DNA from: Nitrosomonas sp.
Lineage (GTDB): Bacteria; Pseudomonadota; Gammaproteobacteria; Burkholderiales; Nitrosomonadaceae
Assembly (NCBI GenBank): GCA_021774055.1
Contig: JAJFJL010000081.1
Location: 1 to 37,871 of the forward strand
Direction: 5' to 3'
Length of the DNA stretch: 37,871 nucleotides
Below, in pieces: positions 17,504 to 25,619 of the stretch (positions within the stretch are counted from its first letter, which is position 1; every line of letters begins with the position of its first letter). The notes under the pieces are model-generated. The model saw only the letters and a list, made by a program, of their open reading frames with translations. It did not search any database and was not told the origin of the DNA. The translations under genes and the position numbers were made by a program.

Positions 17504-19426
17504 ATGGGAAATAGTCTTTTAGGTATTGGCTCATCAGGTTTAAATACAGCGCAAGCTAATTTACTGACGACTGGTCATAATATTAGTAATGTTGACACTC
17601 CTGGTTTTAGTCGGCAGAGAGTTATACAGAGTGCCAACACAGCATCAGCATCAGGTTCCGGTTTTGTTGGTACTGGTGTGCATGTGGAAACCGTTCAGCG
17701 TGTTTATAATCAGTTTATTGTCAGTCAAGCGCTGCAGACACAGACTAAAAGCAGTCAACTGGATGCTTATTCTGCACAAATATCACAGATTGATAATATG
17801 CTGGCTGATTCAAGTGCAGGTTTAACACCAGGCTTACAGAACTTTTTTACAGGGGTGCAAGATGTTGCGAATAATCCTGCGTCAATCCCGTCTCGGCAAG
17901 CGTTATTGAGCAATACAGAGGCTTTAGTTACTAGGTTTCAGGTGATGGATCAACGTCTAACTGAGTCACGTGAAAGCGTTGATGCACAGCTAACAAATAG
18001 CGTTAGAGAAATAAATTCATTAGCAAGAGGTATTGCTAATCTTAATCAGAGCATTACTATCGCTGAAAGTCAGGCTGCTAATCAGCCAGCGAATGATTTG
18101 TTAGACCAGCGTGATGCAATGACTGCTGAGCTTGGCAAATTAATTGATACAAGTATTGTTAAGCAGGACGATGGCTCTCATAATGTTTTTATTGGTAATG
18201 GGCAGCCATTGGTAGTTGGAACTGAGTCTCTGGAACTAAAAGCAATTGCCTCACCGGATGATCCAGAGGATATTACAATAGCACTTGCTTCTGGCAATAA
18301 TACGATTCTGCTTTCAGAGGAACGGCTGCAATCTGGAGGTAGTGTGGGAGGCTTACTAGCCTTTAGAAATCAAACATTGGATAGTGCGCAAAACGCACTA
18401 GGACGTGTCGCAATTGGTTTAGCACAAAACTTTAATGATCAGCACCGTCTTGGCCAAGACTTAAATGGTGACTTAGGAGGTGATTTCTTTAATGTCCCAG
18501 GACCAAAAACAATCCCAGGTTTTGGTAATACAGCAGGTTCAGATATAACCGTCAGTATTAGTAATGTCGGTCAGTTAACAACTAGTGATTATCGTTTTGA
18601 TTATGATGGCACTAATTCTACTTTGACTAGATTATCAGATAACACAAGTGTCAATATTGCTGGGTTACCTTCTGGTGCAACACCGTTAACATTTGATGGG
18701 GTTCGTATTGATGGTTCTGCAGCTGTTAATGCTAATGATAGCTTTATTATTCAGCCAACACGAAATGGTGCAAAAAATCTTTCTCTAGCCATTAGTGATA
18801 CCTTAAAAATCGCTGCAGCTGCACCTATTAGGACGGATGCAGCATTTACCAATGCAGGTACAGGCACAATTAGCGCTGGCAGTGTTAATCAATCACTACC
18901 TCTAGATCCTAATTTACAACAACCTGTCACGATAACTTTTCATACGCCTGCTGATGGTCAGTTTGACGTGACTGGTACTGGAACAGGATTACCTGCGAAT
19001 AACCAAGCATTCACTGCTGGTAATGACATTAGCTTTAATGGCTTTACCGTGCAAATTAGCGGTGCACCAGCGGCTGGCGATGTTTTTACAATTGGTCCTA
19101 ACAGTAATGGCAATAGCGATAATCGCAATGCATTATTGCTGGGTGGGTTACAAACTCAAAATACGTTACTAAATGGCACCGCTTCTTATCAGTCAACCTA
19201 TGGACAACTGGTTAGTCAAGTTGGCAATAAAACACGTGAGCTAGATGTCACCAGTAGAGCGCAAGCCAACTTAGTTACCCAGACCAATCAAACACTACAA
19301 TCACTGTCAGGTGTTAATCTTGATGAAGAAGCAGCTAATCTATTGCGCTATCAACAAGCATTTCAAGCATCCGGTAAGATTATTGAAATTAGTAATACTT
19401 TATTTGATACCTTGCTCCGATTGTAA
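17504..19426 (+). CDS. flgK: Flagellar hook-associated protein 1 FlgK
   Basis: FlgK is the first junction protein between hook and filament. The 640-residue protein has the N-terminal axial motif NLLTTGHNISNVDTPGFSRQ and a coiled-coil region of D1. The conserved NQPANDLLDQRDAMTAELGK block is present. The variable D2/D3 part (about 330-540) contains repeated beta motifs ending in NDSFIIQPT and GDVFTIGPN. The C-terminal helix is NLDEEAANLLRYQQAFQASG followed by ISNTLFDTLL. It is separated from flgJ by 108 bases containing a possible FliA promoter, and forms a unit with flgL (46-base gap). Confidence 0.96.
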   Translation: MGNSLLGIGSSGLNTAQANLLTTGHNISNVDTPGFSRQRVIQSANTASASGSGFVGTGVHVETVQRVYNQFIVSQALQTQTKSSQLDAYSAQISQIDNMLADSSAGLTPGLQNFFTGVQDVANNPASIPSRQALLSNTEALVTRFQVMDQRLTESRESVDAQLTNSVREINSLARGIANLNQSITIAESQAANQPANDLLDQRDAMTAELGKLIDTSIVKQDDGSHNVFIGNGQPLVVGTESLELKAIASPDDPEDITIALASGNNTILLSEERLQSGGSVGGLLAFRNQTLDSAQNALGRVAIGLAQNFNDQHRLGQDLNGDLGGDFFNVPGPKTIPGFGNTAGSDITVSISNVGQLTTSDYRFDYDGTNSTLTRLSDNTSVNIAGLPSGATPLTFDGVRIDGSAAVNANDSFIIQPTRNGAKNLSLAISDTLKIAAAAPIRTDAAFTNAGTGTISAGSVNQSLPLDPNLQQPVTITFHTPADGQFDVTGTGTGLPANNQAFTAGNDISFNGFTVQISGAPAAGDVFTIGPNSNGNSDNRNALLLGGLQTQNTLLNGTASYQSTYGQLVSQVGNKTRELDVTSRAQANLVTQTNQTLQSLSGVNLDEEAANLLRYQQAFQASGKIIEISNTLFDTLLRL

Positions 19427-19471
19427 AAATTACATTTACATTCCTTAATCCTTTACTAATAAGGAAAGATT

Positions 19472-20677
19472 ATGCGTCTTAGTTCAATTACGATTCATGA
19501 TGAAGGGGTTGGTTCTATGCTTAAGCAGCAAGACACTCTTTTTAAAATCCAGCAACAAGTATCTACAGGCAGACGTATTTTAACACCTGCAGATGATCCG
19601 ATTGCTGCTGCACGCGCACTTGATATTACACAATCAATAGAGATAAATACACAATTTACTGAAAATCGTAACCAGGCTTCATCTAGCCTTGGTTTAGTTG
19701 AGGGAGTATTGGGTGATGTTACAAGGCTGATTCAAGATGTACAGACAGCGGCAGTTAGTGCCGGGAATGCTGCGTTTAGTGATACAGATAGACAAAGTGT
19801 AGCAACAGAGCTTAGAGGACGGCTTGAAGATTTAATAGGGCTATCAAATAGCCGAGACGCTAGTGGACAGTTTTTGTTTTCAGGTTACCAAGGAAGCACC
19901 AAGCCATTCGTTCAAACCGCAGCCGGAGTGCAGTATAACGGTGATCTTGGACAACGACAGGTACAAGTTGCTGCTTCACGTCAAATTGCGACTGGTGATT
20001 CAGGCACTAATATTTTTGAGCGAATAAAAGATGGTAATGGTGTTTTCACAACAGCTGCCACAGCTACAAATCAAGGTAGTGGGGTGATTGATAGCGGTGC
20101 AGTTACTGATCCGACAAGTTTAACCGGTAACGATTATAGTATTGATTTTTCTGTTGCAGCAGGTGTTACCACATATGTAGTTACTAATAATTCAACTGCA
20201 ACATCAACGGCACCAGTGGCATATACCAGTGGTGACGCTATTAGTTTTGATGGAATTCAATTTAGTATCAAGGGCGAACCTGCTAATAATGATCAATTTA
20301 CAGTTTTACCCAGCACCAATCAGAGTATATTCGACACCGTTAGTAATTTGATTGATGTATTGTCAACCCCAGTAAATGGCCCATCAGGTGGTACTAATCT
20401 AACTAACGGACTGAATACCGCTTTATCGAATTTAGAAAATGATCTTGATAATGTTCTTACAGTTAGGGCGTCGGTTGGTACACGTTTACAAGAAATTGAT
20501 GCATTACAGAATGTTGGTGAGGATACATCTATTCAGCTGCAGCAAAACCTATCACGATTGCAAGACGTAGATATGGCCAAAGCAATATCTGATTTAACAC
20601 AACAACGTGTATTTTTAGAAGCCGCACAACGGTCGTTTATTACAGTTTCCAATTTATCTTTATTTGATTTTCTATAA
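19472..20677 (+). CDS. flgL: Flagellar hook-associated protein 3 FlgL
   Basis: FlgL is the second junction protein, a flagellin homologue. The 401-residue protein has the flagellin-like N-terminus QQVSTGRRILTPADDPIAAA and NRNQASSSLGLVEGVLGDVT. The C-terminus has TVRASVGTRLQEIDALQNVG and DLTQQRVFLEAAQRSFITVS. The middle carries the motif GDAISFDGIQFSIKGEPANN, which resembles one in FlgK. A good AAGGA site precedes the ATG. Its TAA stop forms part of the 5-bp target duplication of element A4, inserted immediately after the gene. No flagellin gene follows in the window. Confidence 0.95.
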   Translation: MRLSSITIHDEGVGSMLKQQDTLFKIQQQVSTGRRILTPADDPIAAARALDITQSIEINTQFTENRNQASSSLGLVEGVLGDVTRLIQDVQTAAVSAGNAAFSDTDRQSVATELRGRLEDLIGLSNSRDASGQFLFSGYQGSTKPFVQTAAGVQYNGDLGQRQVQVAASRQIATGDSGTNIFERIKDGNGVFTTAATATNQGSGVIDSGAVTDPTSLTGNDYSIDFSVAAGVTTYVVTNNSTATSTAPVAYTSGDAISFDGIQFSIKGEPANNDQFTVLPSTNQSIFDTVSNLIDVLSTPVNGPSGGTNLTNGLNTALSNLENDLDNVLTVRASVGTRLQEIDALQNVGEDTSIQLQQNLSRLQDVDMAKAISDLTQQRVFLEAAQRSFITVSNLSLFDFL

Positions 20678-20679
20678 TT

Positions 20680-21084
20680 CCTAGATCCTGAAATGATCAT
20701 ACATACTTTTTACAATGGATTGTTATATATAGCAAACTTTATTCTTTGGGAATGTCAATAAGTATTCCATGCAGCAGCAATTCTCATTATGAAAATATTT
20801 TATTAAACAATAAGTTATAGCAAGCTAATTTTACCCTACTAGATCCGTCAAAAATTCTCGGATAACCAGATAACGGTAATTACTTGTTTTATAGGCCTAG
20901 GAGATAACTATTCGAACAACATCCTTTTTATACACATTCCTCATTGCTTGTCAATATTATTTTTGCAAACGTAACTAACTGAATACTAATATCTTCCATA
21001 ATGAGAATTGATGTCCATGCAGAATAAAGTTCACTCTATGAAACAATTTGTGCCACAGATTTTCATGGTTATTAGCGTACCAGG
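20680..21084. repeat. Family A element (A4) carrying a nested 239-bp MITE
   Basis: The left part (20680-20774) matches copies A2 and A3, including TTCTTTGGGAAT and CAATAAGTATTCCA. The right part resumes at 21014 with GCAGAATAAAGTTCACTCTA. The right tip has drifted to CCAGG in place of CTAGG. TAATT flanks the element on both sides (20675-20679 and 21085-21089) as a 5-bp target duplication. The duplication overlaps the flgL stop on one side and the stop of the convergent CNP1-like gene on the other. Confidence 0.82.
20775..21013. mobile_element. 239-bp MITE nested in A4 with a 9-bp target duplication
   Basis: The ends CAGCAATTCTCATTATG (20775-20791) and CATAATGAGAATTGATG (20997-21013) are 17-bp inverted repeats with one mismatch. 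TCCATGCAG is directly repeated on both sides (20766-20774 and 21014-21022). Copies A2 and A3 show the uninterrupted sequence (TCTACGCAGAATAA and TCCACGCAGAATAA), so paralogous empty sites support an insertion. The interior has no convincing gene. Confidence 0.82.
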
Positions 21085-21087
21085 TAA

Positions 21088-21612
21088 TTATTGATGTAAT
21101 GATTTAACTTTAGGATGAATGCCTGCTTTTAATGCACGAATAGCTTCTTGCGGGCTGCCTACAATAGATTTTAGTGGGCAAAAATAATACTTAAATAGCT
21201 CTTGCTGAGCATAATCTTGCGTTATATTTTCTAGCCGTTGCCACTCGGTCAGATGTGACTGAGACCAGGTGCCGTCACTACGACCTAATGCATAGCGTTT
21301 TCTTTCTTTTGTTGCGCAACGCAACCCTTCAAAGCTAACATTCATCACTTTAGATGAAGGCTCAATAACTAAACTGTAGCGAATTACTCCATCATCTCCA
21401 ACCTGAATAGATGTTTCATCAATATAATGTCTATGGCTGCTAATAGGTCCAATATCAAAAAAAATCAGATTCTCAGGCTTAGGATAACTAGGCAGTTGGG
21501 CCTGTAATTCAAACCAAATCTTTTCATCATCAAATTCATCTTTAAAAACACTTTTACCGGCACAAGCGGTCATCATAAAAGCTGCGCATAATAACCAGTA
21601 TTTTGTTTTCAT
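21088..21612 (-). CDS. CNP1-like family lipoprotein
   Basis: The 174-residue protein has a signal peptide ending MMTACAG (a lipobox-like site, Cys17), so it is probably a lipoprotein. The mature part, with FKDEFDDEKIWFELQAQLP, ENLIFFDIGPISSHRHYIDE, RYSLVIEPSSKVMNVSFEGL and RCATKERKRYALGR, matches my memory of the CNP1-like family of betaproteobacteria. I know of no assigned function. The ATG overlaps the stop of the DUF3501 gene (TAATG), implying translational coupling with the Fe-S operon. The last codon overlaps the target duplication of element A4. Confidence 0.72.
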   Translation of the reverse strand: MKTKYWLLCAAFMMTACAGKSVFKDEFDDEKIWFELQAQLPSYPKPENLIFFDIGPISSHRHYIDETSIQVGDDGVIRYSLVIEPSSKVMNVSFEGLRCATKERKRYALGRSDGTWSQSHLTEWQRLENITQDYAQQELFKYYFCPLKSIVGSPQEAIRALKAGIHPKVKSLHQ

Positions 21613-22196
21613 TATGAAGTTAAGTCATTCAGTAATGATTTACGTTTGGTGTCAACTATATTGGTAGTTGCTTGATACGCTGTGTGATCGACAGAGATAC
21701 TCAAGCTAGCATCTTGTTTTAAGGCATACGTCATTGCCGGTGTTAATTCAAAACGAAGAAAGTGTACCGCAGATGTTTTGTCTTCTGTTTCTCGTTCTAA
21801 ATCTTCGTCTGCAATAGCATAAACAGGTTGCTGTCCTGCGATATTAATACTGATTTTTTTTTCAACACCAAGTAAAGTTTTTAATTTATTTGCTCGTTCG
21901 GTTGGATCAGTGTATTCAATCATCATAGTCACCTTCCAGTTATTGCCATCAGGAATTAGTGGGGTATAAGCATCTAACTCTTGAGCAATACCATCTTCAT
22001 CAAAGATCTTCTCTATCCGTAACATTTCTTGTATTTGATAACGAACAGTTAACTCATCTTCAAATAGCAGGGTAATATGTTCACCTAAACTAATTTTACG
22101 ATTTTTCTTATGTGCGATTACTTTAGTACGAAATTCTTGACGTTTTTTGGAATAAGTTTCCAGTGACATAAGACTGTCAGACGTGATTTTAGTCAT
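21612..22196 (-). CDS. DUF3501 family protein
   Basis: The 194-residue cytoplasmic protein has no signal peptide. The segments YSKKRQEFRTKVIAHKKNRK, LGEHITLLFEDELTVRYQIQ-EMLRIEKI and AVHFLRFELTPAMTYALKQD are typical of DUF3501. Its biochemical role is unknown to me. The family usually travels with a heterodisulfide-reductase-like Fe-S oxidoreductase, as here (32-base gap), so a supporting role for that complex is plausible. It is translationally coupled to the CNP1-like gene downstream. Confidence 0.8.
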   Translation of the reverse strand: MTKITSDSLMSLETYSKKRQEFRTKVIAHKKNRKISLGEHITLLFEDELTVRYQIQEMLRIEKIFDEDGIAQELDAYTPLIPDGNNWKVTMMIEYTDPTERANKLKTLLGVEKKISINIAGQQPVYAIADEDLERETEDKTSAVHFLRFELTPAMTYALKQDASLSISVDHTAYQATTNIVDTKRKSLLNDLTS

Positions 22197-22228
22197 TTAT
22201 TTTTTCTGATTATTTAGCGTGCAAAGCA

Positions 22229-23569
22229 CTAGGTTGTAGTTATTTCGCCGTAAGCTATTCTAATTAAAGTTAGTGGGTGCAGTTTTTGCGCTTTGTTTTC
22301 ACCCATTCCTTGTTGTATATGCCGAGCTGCAATCGCACAATCTGAACTAATATAATCAGGTTCTGATTCTGCCATTTGTTTAAAGGCATATTTACCTATT
22401 TTCATAGAATCAGCAAAATATTCACTTTTGACTCCCCAAGTACCATCATGTCCAGAACAACGTTCGACTACATTTACTTCAGTACCTGGCACTAGTTGTA
22501 GAATATCTCTAGTCTTTTTGCCAATATTTTGTACGCGTTGGTGACAAGGTATATGGTAAGACACTTTGCCGAGCGGTTGCTTAAAATCTGTTTTTAATAA
22601 ACTATCTTGATTACGTAATATTAAATATTCAAATGGATCAAACATGGCTTTTGCAACAATTGCTACATCTTTATCATCAGGAAATAGTAGTGGCAGTTCT
22701 TTTTTGTACATAAGCGTACAAGAAGGCACAGCAGTTAGGATGGCATAGCCTTCTTTTGCCAATTTTGCCAAGTAGGGAATATTCTTATTTTTAAGTTCCT
22801 CAACAGCATCTAAATCACCTAATTCTAGTTTAGGCATACCACAGCAGACTTCTTTTTCAACCAAGCAGGTTGGAATTTCATTGTGCGCAAGAATTTCTAA
22901 TAAGTCATGACCAATACCTGGCTCATTATAGTTAATATAGCAGGTAGCATAAATTGCTACTTTACCAGAGGTTTTAATGCCATCTTTAACCGGGAATAAA
23001 TTATTTATTTTTGCATTTGGTCTAAATTTATCCTGAGCATATTCTGGCAATTGTCTCTCAGCATGAATACCTAATAGATTGTCCATTAACTTGCGAGTAG
23101 CCGGAGTTTTGTTGATCTTATTAACAGCTTTAACCACTACCGGGATAGTTGCTAACTTACCAACAAGATCTGTGTTGGATAGCAATTTATCTCGGAAATT
23201 AGCTCCTTTATTTTTATATTTGACTGCTTTAGCACGTAACATTAAATGAGGAAAATCCACGTTCCACGCGTGTGGTGGTACGTAAGGACATTTAGTCATG
23301 AAGCACATGTCACAAAGGTAGCAATGATCCACTATCTCCCCAAACTGTTGCTTCTCTACACTGTCGATTTCTCCAGTGATACTTTCATCAATAAGATCAA
23401 ATAAGCGTGGGAATGCAGTGCATAGACTAACGCATCTACGACACCCATGACAAATGTCAAAAACACGTTCCATTTCATCAAATAAACTAGATTCATCATA
23501 AAAATCGGAGTTTTTCCAATTAATTGGATGACGTTTTGGTGCTTCCAGGCTGCCTTCTCGCATAGTCAT
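22229..23569 (-). CDS. Fe-S oxidoreductase with two 4Fe-4S and CCG-type domains (GlpC/HdrD-like)
   Basis: The 446-residue protein has no signal or membrane segment. It has two ferredoxin-type cluster motifs: Cys40-x2-Cys43-x2-Cys46-x3-Cys50 (CHGCRRCVSLC) and Cys83, Cys86, Cys89, Cys94 (CYLCDMCFMTKCPY). Two C-terminal cysteine-rich domains follow. The first has KEVCCGMPKLELGD. The second has HIPCHQRVQ with ERCSGHDGTWG, where the CCG pair is reduced to CSG. It resembles GlpC and the HdrB/D heterodisulfide-reductase family, so electron transfer to an unknown acceptor is expected. It lies between rubrerythrin and DUF3501 on the same strand. A role in peroxide or redox stress is inferred from that context only. 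Confidence 0.85.
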   Translation of the reverse strand: MTMREGSLEAPKRHPINWKNSDFYDESSLFDEMERVFDICHGCRRCVSLCTAFPRLFDLIDESITGEIDSVEKQQFGEIVDHCYLCDMCFMTKCPYVPPHAWNVDFPHLMLRAKAVKYKNKGANFRDKLLSNTDLVGKLATIPVVVKAVNKINKTPATRKLMDNLLGIHAERQLPEYAQDKFRPNAKINNLFPVKDGIKTSGKVAIYATCYINYNEPGIGHDLLEILAHNEIPTCLVEKEVCCGMPKLELGDLDAVEELKNKNIPYLAKLAKEGYAILTAVPSCTLMYKKELPLLFPDDKDVAIVAKAMFDPFEYLILRNQDSLLKTDFKQPLGKVSYHIPCHQRVQNIGKKTRDILQLVPGTEVNVVERCSGHDGTWGVKSEYFADSMKIGKYAFKQMAESEPDYISSDCAIAARHIQQGMGENKAQKLHPLTLIRIAYGEITTT

Positions 23570-23634
23570 ATGAAAACCTGATGAATGATAAAGAAAAAAA
23601 TTTGGCGGGGACTTTGATTGTTCGAGTTGAAATT

Positions 23635-23696
23635 CAGTTCACTGCTATTTAGCCTAAAAATTTTTATATTTTTTTAGACTAAATAGTAGCGAACTG
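23635..23696. terminator. Long hairpin between rubrerythrin and the Fe-S oxidoreductase genes
   Basis: Two 26-base arms (23635-23660 and 23671-23696) match as an inverted repeat with three mismatches around a T-rich 10-base loop. On the minus strand it lies 17 bases after the rubrerythrin stop. It could terminate most transcripts or stabilise the abundant rubrerythrin mRNA while allowing read-through to the next three genes. There is no T-run after the stem. Confidence 0.5.
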
Positions 23697-23712
23697 AGAG
23701 TAAATATAATAC

Positions 23713-24132
23713 TTAATCTACAAATGCATCTAATGCACGTTGGAAACGATTAGCATGTGAGCGCTCAGCTTTGGCTAATGTTTCAAACCAATCAGCGATT
23801 TCATCAAAACCTTCCTCGCGTGCACTTTTGGCCATACCTGGATACATATCTGTGTATTCATGAGTTTCGCCAGCAATTGCGGTTTTTAAATTGTCACGAG
23901 AAGAGCCAAATGGTAAACCTGTTGCTGGGTCACCACATGATTCTAAATGTTCCAGGTGGCCATGTGCATGGCCAGTTTCGCCTTCAGCGGTTGAGCGGAA
24001 GACTACAGCAACATCGTTTTGACCCTCAACATCTGCCTTAGCAGCAAAATAAAGGTAACGACGATTAGCCTGTGATTCACCTGCAAAAGCTGCTTTCAGG
24101 TTTTCTTCAGTTTTAGATCCTTTGAGTTGCAT
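23713..24132 (-). CDS. Rubrerythrin (diiron domain only)
   Basis: This is a ferritin-like diiron protein that reduces hydrogen peroxide in many anaerobes and microaerophiles. The 139 residues include the diiron ligands Glu19 ([11 protein letters not shown]), Glu52 and His55 in [11 protein letters not shown], Glu89 and probably Glu92 in [11 protein letters not shown], and Glu123 with His126 in [10 protein letters not shown]. The C-terminal rubredoxin-like domain of classical rubrerythrin is missing, so an external electron donor is needed. A free-standing rubredoxin is encoded at 32408-32596. It is first in a minus-strand run ahead of the Fe-S oxidoreductase. A purine-rich site (AAAGGAAAAAA) precedes the ATG. 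Confidence 0.92.
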   Translation of the reverse strand: MQLKGSKTEENLKAAFAGESQANRRYLYFAAKADVEGQNDVAVVFRSTAEGETGHAHGHLEHLESCGDPATGLPFGSSRDNLKTAIAGETHEYTDMYPGMAKSAREEGFDEIADWFETLAKAERSHANRFQRALDAFVD

Positions 24133-24492
24133 TATTTTTTCCTTTTAACGAAATAAATTAATAATCATTTTATTTTTATCCAGATCTTATGATAACTGTC
24201 TGGTGAGGTGGCTATTTAGAAACATACCAAATATTTATTTCTTGTTCCTCATCATACGTAAGACTTAAATATTCACCTATGACACAATTTGAGCCAACTC
24301 TCGTAACGAGACTAACGAAGGGTTTATTATACTTGTCAACCGTGATCTAGCGAAGTATATCAAGTGATATGATAAAATTCGCAACAGAATTAGCTCACGG
24401 CAGATGTAATACATAATGTTCTGCTGTTATCTATATTACACGCCTATCGTAGTAGAACTATATCAACTTCAATTTTAATTATTTATAAGTTT
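24133..24492. other. Divergent intergenic region, rubrerythrin / L,D-transpeptidase
   Basis: These 360 bases have no open frame of note. They must hold divergent promoters for the rubrerythrin operon and the transpeptidase gene. Visible details are a short palindrome ATATCA-AGT-TGATAT-like around 24357-24370, and TATACTTG ... GCGAAGTATA (about 24330-24360). The latter resembles the tips of the family D element and may be an internally deleted copy. I found no regulator site I can name with confidence. Confidence 0.3.
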
Positions 24493-25440
24493 ATGCATAG
24501 AATTATTTTGTTCCTAGTTATTAGCATTGTTGCTAATTCAATAAAAGCAGAAACCTGGACTTTACCTCCTGATGATATTGATATTTTTGGTCAAATACAT
24601 ACCACAGTTGCAAGCCAAGAAGAAACGTTATTAGATATTGCTCGTCGATATGAAATCGGTCAGCTAGAGATTTTATTAGCAAATCCAGATGTGGATCGAT
24701 GGTTGCCTGGCGATGGTGCTAAGGTAATCTTACCGAACAGATATGTTATTCCTAATGTTGACCGTAAAGGATTAGTGCTTAATTTACCTGAGATGCGAAT
24801 TTATTATTTTCCTAAGGTAAAAAAAGGAGAGAAACCGACTGTTATTACGCATCCAGTTAGCATCGGTCGAATGGACTGGGAAACACCATTAGGTAAAACA
24901 ACAATTGTTGGTAAGCGTAAAAACCCAACCTGGACACCACCACAATCACTTAAGGACGAAGCTATTGCAGCAGGTGATCCGCCATTACCTAATGTAGTTC
25001 CAGCTGGCCCAGATAATCCACTAGGTCTTCACGCCATGCGTCTTGGTACAGCTAACGGTAGTTATCTGATTCATGGTACCAATAAACCTTATGGTGTCGG
25101 TATGCGCGTGTCTCATGGGTGTGTTCGTATGTATCCAGAGGATATTGAGTCATTATTTGATAAAGTTTCAGTTGGAACACAAGTGCAGCTTATTAATCAG
25201 CCGATTAAACTTGGTTGGTTAGTTGATTCACTTTTTATTGAGTTACACCCACCGCTAGAAGAGGATGCGGAAGAATATGAAAATTATACGCAACGAGTGA
25301 TTGAAGCAACTAATGATTTTATTGCGCAGAGAATTGAAAATACAGTTGAAAGTTTTGCAGCAGATTTTAGTATTGATGACCAAATGTTGGCACAAGCAAT
25401 AGCTGAAAAGAACGGAATGCCTATTTTAATATCCAGGTGA
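24493..25440 (+). CDS. L,D-transpeptidase (YkuD family, ErfK/YbiS-like)
   Basis: This periplasmic cysteine transpeptidase acts on peptidoglycan tetrapeptides. The 315 residues comprise a signal peptide (1-19, cleavage after SIKA), a LysM-like region (about 36-85, TTVASQEETLLDIARRYEIG) and a YkuD domain (about 92-235). The catalytic signature is complete: His194 in IHGTNKPYG and SHGCVRM with Cys210 and Arg212. Length and architecture match the ErfK/YbiS/YcfS group that links Braun lipoprotein to murein. A convergent alanine-zipper lipoprotein with a C-terminal lysine lies 180 bases downstream, a likely substrate (inference). A perfect palindromic terminator separates the two. The ribosome binding site is weak. 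Confidence 0.9.
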   Translation: MHRIILFLVISIVANSIKAETWTLPPDDIDIFGQIHTTVASQEETLLDIARRYEIGQLEILLANPDVDRWLPGDGAKVILPNRYVIPNVDRKGLVLNLPEMRIYYFPKVKKGEKPTVITHPVSIGRMDWETPLGKTTIVGKRKNPTWTPPQSLKDEAIAAGDPPLPNVVPAGPDNPLGLHAMRLGTANGSYLIHGTNKPYGVGMRVSHGCVRMYPEDIESLFDKVSVGTQVQLINQPIKLGWLVDSLFIELHPPLEEDAEEYENYTQRVIEATNDFIAQRIENTVESFAADFSIDDQMLAQAIAEKNGMPILISR

Positions 25441-25456
25441 CTATAAAAAACTGCCA

Positions 25457-25571
25457 CCTAGATCACTGCAAGTGATCGTGCATATAATGTGTAACAAATT
25501 GTTTCATAAAATTAATTTCGTTCTGTATGGAACAATCTGTTATTCAGTATATGTGCGATCACTTGCAGAAT
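25457..25571. repeat. Family A element (A1), inverted and internally shortened
   Basis: It begins CCTAGATCACTGCAAGTGAT and ends with ATCACTTGCAG. The interior (AACAAATTGTTTCATAAA, then TGGAACAATCTGTT) matches copies A2/A3 in reverse orientation with the middle deleted. The right tip TGATCTAGG is missing. AAAACTGCCAC flanks it on both sides (25447-25457 and 25572-25582), the right copy being the first arm of the transpeptidase terminator. It therefore appears inserted into, or recombined with, that terminator. Confidence 0.72.
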
Positions 25572-25607
25572 AAAACTGCCACTATTTAATTAAATAGTGG
25601 CAGTTTT
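25572..25607. terminator. Bidirectional intrinsic terminator between the transpeptidase and lipoprotein genes
   Basis: A perfect 36-base palindrome, AAAACTGCCACTATTTAA followed by its exact complement. It ends in T-runs in both directions and is placed between convergent genes, 13 bases from the lipoprotein stop. Confidence 0.85.
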
Positions 25608-25619
25608 AATGACAGCTAA

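Noticed and set aside
24133-24492. tRNA or riboswitch in the large intergenic regions (also checked 9301-9676, 34491-34761, 36980-37390)
   Set aside because: No cloverleaf, TPsiC-like GTTCGA context or known riboswitch core was recognisable. Absence by eye is not proof.
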